Positions 59,103 through 64,000 of a stretch of 64,000 nucleotides of DNA are shown in pieces. This stretch comes from DATBLE01 sp963841405 (GTDB taxonomy: Bacteria > Actinomycetota > Thermoleophilia > Gaiellales > Gaiellaceae). Within the stretch, counting starts at the first letter, position 1. Every line of letters starts with the position of its first letter. The notes beneath the pieces are model-generated. The model worked only from the letters and a program-made list of their open reading frames with translations. It made no database searches and was not told the origin of the DNA. Location: assembly GCA_963841405.1 (NCBI GenBank), contig CAWJCM010000003.1, forward strand, positions 62,001 to 126,000, given 5' to 3'. Made by a program: the position numbers and the translations under genes.

Positions 59103-59129
59103 GCGCAGCCGGGCGTTGCCCGGCTGCGC
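59103..59129. terminator. 12-bp hairpin after ahcY
   Basis: GCGCAGCCGGGC (59103-59114) pairs perfectly with GCCCGGCTGCGC (59118-59129) around GTT, 31 bases beyond the ahcY stop and before mtnA. No T-run follows on the minus strand. It probably ends or attenuates ahcY transcription. Confidence 0.6.
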
Positions 59130-59160
59130 TCATTCCGCGCAGCCATCAAGTTCCCCGTTG

Positions 59161-60429
59161 CTAGGTGCCCTCGTCCCAGCTGGCGAGGTAGCGCTGCTGC
59201 TCGTCGGTGAGCCGGTCGATGTCAATGCCCATGGTCGCGAGCTTGAGGCGGGCGATCTCACGGTCGATCCCGTCCGGCACCGGATAGACCTTCCGCTCGA
59301 GCGAGGCGGCGTTCTGCACCGCGTACTCCGCGCCCAGCGCCTGGTTCGCGAACGACATGTCCATGACGAGCGCCGGGTGGCCCTCCGCCGCACCGAGGTT
59401 GACGAGCCGGCCCTCGGCGACGAGGTAGATCCGCCGGCCGTCCGCCATCGTGAACTCTTCGACGAACTCGCGTGCGTGCCGCGTCTCGGTCGCGAGCGAG
59501 CGCAGGGCGCCCTTGTCGATCTCGACGTCGAAGTGGCCCGTGTTCGAGAGGATGGCGCCGTCCTTCATGCGCTCCATGTGCTCGGCGGTGATCACGCCCT
59601 TGTCCCCGGTGGCGGTGCAGAAGACGTCGCCGATCTCGGCGGCCCTCGCCATCGGCAGCACCTCGAAGCCGTCCATCGCCGCCTCCAGCGCGCGCATGGG
59701 GTCGACCTCCGTCACGATCACGTGCGCGCCCATCCCACGGGCACGGCTCGCGACGCCCCGCCCGACCCAGCCGTACCCGCCGACGACGAAGCGCTTCCCG
59801 GCGAGAAGGACGTTCGTCGCCCGGATGATCCCGTCGATCGTCGACTGGCCGGTGCCGTAGCGGTTGTCGAACAGATGCTTGGTCTTCGCCTCGTTGACGG
59901 CGATGATCGGAAAGCCGAGCTTGCCGTCGGCTTCCAGCGCCTTGAGACGGATCACGCCGGTCGTCGTCTCCTCGGTGCCGGCGATGATGTCGCCGAGCTG
60001 CTCGCGCCGGGCCGAGTGGAGCACGCCGATCACGTCGGCGCCGTCGTCCATCGTCAGCTGCGGCTTGTGGTCGACCGCGGCTTCGATGTGCGAGTAGTAG
60101 GTGTCGTTGTCCTCGCCCTTGATCGCGAAGCAGGCGATGTCGTACTCGTCGACCAGCGCGGCCGCGACGTCGTCCTGCGTCGACAGCGGATTGGACGCGC
60201 ACAGCACCACGTCTGCCCCGCCGGCCTTCAGCGTCCGGGCGAGGTTCGCCGTCTCGGTGGTCACGTGCAGGCAGGCCGAGATCCGGTAGCCGGAGAGCGG
60301 CTGCTCGCGCTCGAAGCGCTCACGGATCGCGGCCAGCACCGGCATCTGCCGATCGGCCCACTGGATGCGCCGGACGCCCTCCGGCGTCAGCGCCAGGTCC
60401 TTCACGTCGTATCGCTTCGTCGTCGCCAT
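59161..60429 (-). CDS. ahcY: Adenosylhomocysteinase
   Basis: The 422-residue NAD-dependent enzyme hydrolyses S-adenosylhomocysteine to adenosine and homocysteine, relieving inhibition of methyltransferases. Landmarks are ISACLHVTTETANLARTLKA, DNRYGTGQSTIDGI with the substrate-binding region, the Rossmann loop VVGGYGWVGRGVASRARG, and NTGHFDVEIDKGAL. ATG 60429 follows AAAGGAG. A hairpin repeat lies in the leader between the merR gene and this one. Confidence 0.97.
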   Translation of the reverse strand: MATTKRYDVKDLALTPEGVRRIQWADRQMPVLAAIRERFEREQPLSGYRISACLHVTTETANLARTLKAGGADVVLCASNPLSTQDDVAAALVDEYDIACFAIKGEDNDTYYSHIEAAVDHKPQLTMDDGADVIGVLHSARREQLGDIIAGTEETTTGVIRLKALEADGKLGFPIIAVNEAKTKHLFDNRYGTGQSTIDGIIRATNVLLAGKRFVVGGYGWVGRGVASRARGMGAHVIVTEVDPMRALEAAMDGFEVLPMARAAEIGDVFCTATGDKGVITAEHMERMKDGAILSNTGHFDVEIDKGALRSLATETRHAREFVEEFTMADGRRIYLVAEGRLVNLGAAEGHPALVMDMSFANQALGAEYAVQNAASLERKVYPVPDGIDREIARLKLATMGIDIDRLTDEQQRYLASWDEGT

Positions 60430-60449
60430 GCAGTCCTACTCCTTTCTGC

Positions 60450-60480
60450 ATCGGTGCCTGACCAGGGGTCTGGCACCGAT
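60450..60480. repeat. GGTGCC hairpin in the ahcY leader
   Basis: ATCGGTGCC (60450-60458) pairs with GGCACCGAT (60472-60480), and inside it GACC pairs with GGTC. The 3' flank TCCGTTTTTA makes it an intrinsic-terminator shape on the plus strand, whereas the genes run on the minus strand. Arm and flank (CACCGATTCCG) match the hairpin at 55682. Confidence 0.7.
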
Positions 60481-60487
60481 TCCGTTT

Positions 60488-60811
60488 TTACGCGGCCAGA
60501 AGACGTTCGTGCTTGCGCTGCTCCCACTCGAGCGCGCTCTCGCGCCCGGAGAGCCACGTGTGGACAGCGTCGCGGAGCGCCGGCTCGTGGCGGAGCCTCG
60601 CGGCGAACGCGACGTCGGAGAGCTCGACGCCGAACCGGCTGCGCAGCTCGCGCAGCGATCTCAGCTGGTTCAGCTCGCGGATGCCGTACACGCGGTAGCC
60701 GCTCGGCCGGCGAGCGGGAGCGACGAGTCCTGCGTCCTCGAGATAGCGGAGCATCCGGGCCGACCAGCCGGTCTGCCGTGCCGCTGCGCCGACGGTCAAC
60801 TCCATCGGCAC
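60488..60811 (-). CDS. MerR-family transcriptional regulator
   Basis: This 107-residue regulator has the MerR winged-helix domain (LTVGAAARQTGWSARMLRYL, GLVAPARRPSGYRVYGIREL) followed by a short helical C-terminus without an obvious metal site. A similar small MerR protein accompanies ahcY in other actinobacteria, suggesting it controls the SAH hydrolase; that is inference from position. It is 58 bases upstream of ahcY on the same strand. Confidence 0.9.
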   Translation of the reverse strand: MPMELTVGAAARQTGWSARMLRYLEDAGLVAPARRPSGYRVYGIRELNQLRSLRELRSRFGVELSDVAFAARLRHEPALRDAVHTWLSGRESALEWEQRKHERLLAA

Positions 60812-60829
60812 AACCTTACCACATTTATG

Positions 60830-61210
60830 TCAAGGTTCGCTCGTGCCCTCGCGGCCGTAGGCGTCCTCGAGGCGGACGACGTCGTCGAGGTGGGACGTCG
60901 AGACCTCGAGGATCCGCGTGTCCTCGATCGCGGTCACGCGGTGGACGGTTCCGGGCCGGAAGCGGAACGCCTGGCCCGGAGTGATCTCGATCTCCTCGAC
61001 GCTCCCCCCACCTACACGGCCGAGCTCGAGCTTCGCCCGGCCCTCGAGCACGTACCACGACTCGTCCTTGACCTCGTGGTACTGGAGGCTGAGGGACTCG
61101 CCTGCCTTGACGAACAAGATCTTGCCCGCGTAGTGCTCGCTCTCCGCCCAGATCAGCTCCGAGCCCCAGGGCTTGTCCACCGTGCGCGGCTCGAAGGTGT
61201 GCTCGCTCAC
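60830..61210 (-). CDS. Cupin-type mannose-6-phosphate isomerase-like protein
   Basis: This 126-residue single cupin resembles the type II phosphomannose isomerase C-domain: RTVDKPWGSELIWAESEHY, then LSLQYHEVKDESWYVLEG (motif 1) and GQAFRFRPGTVHRVTAIED (motif 2). It probably isomerises or binds a hexose phosphate in polysaccharide precursor supply. GTG 61210 is preceded by AAGAAGAGG. Its first 38 codons and upstream DNA are duplicated in tandem at 61361-61627. Confidence 0.88.
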   Translation of the reverse strand: MSEHTFEPRTVDKPWGSELIWAESEHYAGKILFVKAGESLSLQYHEVKDESWYVLEGRAKLELGRVGGGSVEEIEITPGQAFRFRPGTVHRVTAIEDTRILEVSTSHLDDVVRLEDAYGREGTSEP

Positions 61211-61304
61211 CGACACCTCTTCTTTCGAGGATCTCCGTCGCCGCGACCGACATGGCGGGCGCGGCCCCGCACCGTCTGCCGTGAGCACGAAGGGGAGGGG
61301 GGCT

Positions 61305-61333
61305 CGCGGGGGGAACCGGCCGTTCCCCCCGCG
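61305..61333. repeat. G-run palindrome, copy 1
   Basis: CGCGGGGGGAAC pairs with GTTCCCCCCGCG around a CGGCC-type loop, followed by GGAGCGAGGCGAAGCCGAGCG. Its unit-2 homologue (61570-61598) carries the compensatory change. A similar but shorter design is at 1600-1626. Confidence 0.8.
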
Positions 61334-61358
61334 GGAGCGAGGCGAAGCCGAGCGACAG

Positions 61359-61475
61359 TCACTCGCCTGCCTTGACGAACAAGATCTTGCCCGCGTAGTG
61401 CTCGCTCTCCGCCCAGATCAGCTCCGAGCCCCAGGGCTTGTCCACCGTGCGCGGCTCGAAGGTGTGCTCGCTCAC
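61359..61475 (-). pseudogene. Duplicated cupin 5' fragment
   Basis: A second copy of the cupin start (GTG 61475 with the same AAGAAGAGG) encodes the first 38 residues up to VKAGE and then a TGA at 61361-61359, where the duplication ends. It could give a short peptide but lacks both cupin motifs. Confidence 0.85.
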
Positions 61476-61569
61476 CGACACCTCTTCTTTCGAGGATTTC
61501 CGTCGCCGCGACCGACATGGCGGGCGCGGCCCCGCACCGTCTGCCGTGAGCACGAAGGGGAGGGGGGCT

Positions 61570-61598
61570 CGTGGGGGGAACCGGCCGTTCCCCCCACG
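61570..61598. repeat. G-run palindrome, copy 2
   Basis: This copy has GTGGGGGG opposite CCCCCCAC where copy 1 has GCGGGGGG and CCCCCCGC. It lies just past the stop of the nucleotidyltransferase gene at 61624, so it probably serves as that gene's transcription end. Confidence 0.8.
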
Positions 61599-61623
61599 GG
61601 AGCGAGGCGAAGCCGAGCGACAG

Positions 61624-62316
61624 TCACGCGAGCCACTCCGGATGCAATGCGACGTGCTCCTGCGCGCGGCGGAGCTCTTTCGGCGTGTTCACGGTCAGCC
61701 AGAGGCCGTCGTGCCGGTGGGCGCGGAGCCGCCCCTCGGCGGCGAGCTCCGGAAAGGCGGTCGATTCGTGATCGCCCCGGTCCGGGAAGCGCTCGATCGC
61801 CTGCTCGGACAGGACGTAGACGCCGCAGTTGACCCAGTAGGGGATCCGGCCGCCTTCGCTGAAACCGGTGACCATGTCCCCGTCGCCGAGCTCGACCACC
61901 CCGAACGGCGACGCCGGCCGGGCGACCGCGACCGTGGCAGCAGCACTCGTCTCGCGGTGCCGGGCCAGCAGCGCCCCGAAGTCCACGTCGACCAGCTCGT
62001 CGCCGTTCAGCGCGAAGACGTCGCCGTTCTCGGAGCGCCCCCGTGCCGCGAACTTGATCCCCCCTCCGCGGCCGAGCCGCTCGGGCTCCTCGGCGCAGAC
62101 GATCTCGGCTCCGAGCCCACCGAGCTCGGCGCGGAACGCCCCGCCCTGGCCCGCGGCGCAGGAGACGATCACGCGGCTCACTCCGACCGACGCGAGACGG
62201 CCGATCTGGTACGCGACCAGCGGCCTGCCGGCGATGTCGACGAGCGCCTTCGGCCGGCCGCCGGCCGCGTCGCCCATGCGCTCGGCCTTCCCGCCCGCGA
62301 GGACGATCGCCTCCAT
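61624..62316 (-). CDS. Nucleotidyltransferase-family protein (sugar-1-phosphate type)
   Basis: The 230-residue GT-A fold protein has EAIVLAGGKAERMGDAAGGR with the glycine-rich nucleotide loop, RPKALVDIAGRPLVAYQI, FALNGDELVDVDFG (metal Asp) and GLWLTVNTPKELRRA near the C-terminus. It resembles hexose-1-phosphate guanylyl- or N-acetylmuramate-type nucleotidyltransferases. It lies 13 bases after UDP-glucose dehydrogenase, probably in one polysaccharide-precursor operon with it. The exact sugar is unknown. Confidence 0.9.
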   Translation of the reverse strand: MEAIVLAGGKAERMGDAAGGRPKALVDIAGRPLVAYQIGRLASVGVSRVIVSCAAGQGGAFRAELGGLGAEIVCAEEPERLGRGGGIKFAARGRSENGDVFALNGDELVDVDFGALLARHRETSAAATVAVARPASPFGVVELGDGDMVTGFSEGGRIPYWVNCGVYVLSEQAIERFPDRGDHESTAFPELAAEGRLRAHRHDGLWLTVNTPKELRRAQEHVALHPEWLA

Positions 62317-62329
62317 CGGTCGCGCCTGC

Positions 62330-63664
62330 CTAGTCCCGGGAAGCCGCCGGCGCCGGCTCGGGCGTCTCGGGCAGCGTGGCGAACGGCGAGCTCGAGCGCC
62401 CCATCCCTTCGTAGGCGTACCCGGCGGCGCGCATCGCGGCGGCGTCGAGGTGGTTGCGCCCGTCGATCACGATCGGCGAGCGCATCGTCTCCCGCAGCTC
62501 CGCCCAGGGCAGCTCGCGCAGCTGAGGCCATTCCGTGACGACGACCGCTGCGTCGGCAGCGGCCAATGCCTCCGCGGCCGAGTCCACGAAGGTGACGCCG
62601 TGCAGCGCGCTCCGTGCGTCGACAACGGGATCCCAGGCGACGACCTCGGCGCCTTCCGCCAGAAGCCGAGCGGCCAGCACGATGCTCGGCGCCTCGCGCA
62701 TGTCGTCGGTGTTCGCCTTGAACGCGAGCCCGAGCAGCGCGATCCGCTTGCCGTGCAGCGCGCCGAGGTGCTTCTGCAGCTTGGCCACCGGCCGGCGCAT
62801 CTGGAGATCGTTGACCTCCATGACCGCGGTGACGAGCTGGAAGTGGTAGCCCGAGTTGCCGGCGAGCAGCTTCAGGAACGAGATGTCTTTCGGGAAACAG
62901 CTGCCCCCGTAGCCGAGACCGGCGCGGAGGTAGTGCGTGCCGATCCGCCGGTCGAGGCCCATGCCGCGGGCGACGTCCTCGACGTCGGCGCCGACCAGCT
63001 CGCACACGTTCGCGATCTCGTTGATGAAGCTGATCCGCGTCGCCAGGTAGGCGTTCGCCGCCAGCTTGACCATCTCCGCCGAGGGGACATCCGTGCGCAC
63101 GTTCTCGGCGTCGAGATCGTCGTGCAGCGCGGCGACGGCTTCGCCGTCTGCCTCGTCGAACGAGCCGACGACCACCCGGTCGGCATCCATGAAGTCGCGC
63201 ACCGCCGTGCCCTCGGCGAGGAACTCCGGGCAGGACGCGTAGCCGACCCTGACCAGCCCGCGGGCGTCGAGCGCGGCGCGCACCTTCTCGCCCGTCCCCA
63301 CCGGAACCGTGCTCTTCATCACCAGCACCGGCGAGTCGATGTCGGCCGGCAGGTCCTCGATCACCGACCAGACCGCCGCCAGGTTGGCGTCGCCCGACGG
63401 CGTCGGCGGCGTACCGACGCACACGAACAGGAACTCGCTGCCGGCCACCGCCTCCTCCATCGACAGCGTGAACGACAACCGCTCGCGGTTCGAGGCGATC
63501 AGCTCCTCGAGTCCGGGCTCGTAAAAGGGGACCCGGCCAGCGTCGAGCTGCTCGATCCGCTCGGGCACGACGTCGCGGATCACGACGGTGTGGCCGAGCT
63601 CGGCCAGACAGGCCCCGCTGACCAGGCCCGCATAGCCGGCGCCGAAGAACGCGATCCGCGCCAC
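62330..63664 (-). CDS. UDP-glucose 6-dehydrogenase (UDP-glucose/GDP-mannose dehydrogenase family)
   Basis: The 444-residue enzyme oxidises a nucleotide sugar to its uronate in two NAD-dependent steps. The N-terminal Rossmann motif is GAGYAGLVSGACLAELGH. Then come FVCVGTPPTPSG, KLAANAYLATRISFINEIAN with the catalytic Lys and Asn, and GYGGSCFPKD with the catalytic Cys. The C-terminal domain has LLGLAFKANTDDMREAPS. Family members use UDP-glucose or GDP-mannose; UDP-glucose is the default assumption. It is upstream of the nucleotidyltransferase by 13 bases. Confidence 0.93.
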   Translation of the reverse strand: MARIAFFGAGYAGLVSGACLAELGHTVVIRDVVPERIEQLDAGRVPFYEPGLEELIASNRERLSFTLSMEEAVAGSEFLFVCVGTPPTPSGDANLAAVWSVIEDLPADIDSPVLVMKSTVPVGTGEKVRAALDARGLVRVGYASCPEFLAEGTAVRDFMDADRVVVGSFDEADGEAVAALHDDLDAENVRTDVPSAEMVKLAANAYLATRISFINEIANVCELVGADVEDVARGMGLDRRIGTHYLRAGLGYGGSCFPKDISFLKLLAGNSGYHFQLVTAVMEVNDLQMRRPVAKLQKHLGALHGKRIALLGLAFKANTDDMREAPSIVLAARLLAEGAEVVAWDPVVDARSALHGVTFVDSAAEALAAADAAVVVTEWPQLRELPWAELRETMRSPIVIDGRNHLDAAAMRAAGYAYEGMGRSSSPFATLPETPEPAPAASRD

Positions 63665-63666
63665 GC

Positions 63667-64000
63667 CTATCTTGCCTTCAGGGGCTTCAGCCCCTTCGCG
63701 ATTGCGATCATCGTCTCGTTCGTGATGTTGTCCAGCAGGGAGTTGACCACCCAGTAGGTGGCTCCTTTCTCATGTAACACGATCATGTGGAGCTTCGGGC
63801 CGTTGTAGTAGAAGTCGTACGCGCGGCCGCCGAGCACGTGCCGGAAGCTGCGGTCGGTCAGCACCGGCGCGTCCGACCAGTCGGTCTCCTGGACGCCCCA
63901 GTAGGCGCCGCTCGACGTCCGGAACACGAGCCGCACGGCGTGGTGCCTGCTCTCGATCAGGTACGCGTGAACGGGCTTGGTGGAGTCGGGCGCCGACGAG
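63667..64000 (-). CDS. Probable LytR-CpsA-Psr protein C-terminal domain (5' end outside window)
   Basis: About 110 C-terminal residues are visible: AYLIESRHHAVRLVFRTSSG, YWGVQETDWSDAPVLTD, YDFYYNGPKLHMIVLHEKG and ATYWVVNSLLDNITNETMI. The same arrangement (a GVQxTxWxDxP strand, then a YYxGxxLxM strand, then YWVxNxLxxxxxNxxM) closes LCP-type ligases in Thermoleophilia. LCP proteins attach polymers to peptidoglycan, fitting the polysaccharide genes downstream. The catalytic part is not in the window, so this is a family-level inference. It ends three bases before the dehydrogenase gene starts. Confidence 0.55.
   Translation of the reverse strand, partial: SSAPDSTKPVHAYLIESRHHAVRLVFRTSSGAYWGVQETDWSDAPVLTDRSFRHVLGGRAYDFYYNGPKLHMIVLHEKGATYWVVNSLLDNITNETMIAIAKGLKPLKAR

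Larger units (their letters stand above)
61096..61627. repeat. Tandem duplication, 265-bp unit
   Basis: Unit 1 (61096-61360) and unit 2 (61361-61625, plus two more matching bases) are collinear with only three differences: C61233/T61498, C61307/T61572 and G61331/A61596. The last two form a paired position in a G-run hairpin, so the base pair changed from C-G to T-A without breaking the stem. The unit contains the cupin 5' end, its ribosome-binding site and leader. Confidence 0.95.

Noticed and set aside
60430..60487. SAM- or SAH-type riboswitch upstream of ahcY
   Set aside because: The leader is only 58 bases and holds a simple repeat hairpin; no conserved riboswitch core could be drawn.
58087..60984. 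965-codon plus-strand open frame
   Set aside because: It lies opposite mtnA and ahcY, both with complete catalytic motifs; no domain is recognisable in it.

Overview
The window is GC-rich chromosomal DNA with frequent GTG and TTG starts, many 4-nt stop/start overlaps, F420-type luciferase-like enzymes, a transglycosylase-like secreted domain ending in GFWPWPTTARYCGL, and an actinobacterial-style secA-prfB-ftsE-ftsX block. This points to a high-GC actinobacterium, most likely class Thermoleophilia (Gaiellales or Solirubrobacterales). The taxonomic call is an inference from protein style, not from a marker search.

Layout. 0-12.6 kb: aquaporin (cut by the window edge), a CAT tRNA, envelope and membrane proteins, a frameshifted glutaminase, an AbgT transporter coupled to an M20 peptidase, YihY, an M23-like protein and YjbQ. 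At 12.6 kb two divergent genes have both lost their 5' ends. 12.9-26.6 kb: a primary-type sigma factor coupled to a secreted transglycosylase, a Rieske oxygenase, a secreted glycosidase, cupins, a luciferase-like oxidoreductase, a zinc metallopeptidase, a SAM hydrolase, and an unusual thioredoxin-reductase-like flavoprotein without its CxxC. 26.6-32.5 kb: accessory DNA with an IS110 element, VOC and peptidase E genes, decayed cupin/GNAT/VOC remnants and a VapBC pair. 32.5-37.65 kb: an integrative element inserted in the 3' end of ssrA (tmRNA), carrying an HUH-type Rep, four cargo genes of unknown function, an RHH regulator and a tyrosine integrase. 37.6-46 kb: ssrA and smpB, a CHRD protein, an MFS exporter, and pyruvate:ferredoxin oxidoreductase with a coupled dihydroorotate-dehydrogenase-like protein. 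46-57 kb: housekeeping genes (RNase II family, ftsX, ftsE, prfB with its programmed frameshift, secA, hpf, comF). 57-64 kb: SAM/MTA salvage (mtnA, ahcY plus a MerR regulator) and sugar-nucleotide / surface-polysaccharide genes (two nucleotidyltransferases, a cupin phosphomannose-isomerase-like protein, UDP-glucose dehydrogenase, and a probable LytR-CpsA-Psr C-terminus).

The most interesting system is the ssrA-integrated element. A 14-bp core repeat bounds it, and the same reading frame crosses both copies. Excision would therefore fuse the integrase in frame to an acidic tail that ends one base into the start codon of rep. In the integrated state rep has lost its upstream operon, and the integrase carries an 11-residue tail borrowed from antisense ssrA. 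The operon promoter is overlain by a near-perfect 20-bp palindrome at the start of the RHH regulator. The layout predicts circularisation-dependent Rep expression.

A second theme is decay. About a dozen genes carry frameshifts or internal deletions, while the long essential genes (secA, the RNase, nifJ) are intact. Dispersed hairpin repeats also recur, one lying in frame inside a coding region, and one pair of tandem copies differs by a compensatory base-pair change.
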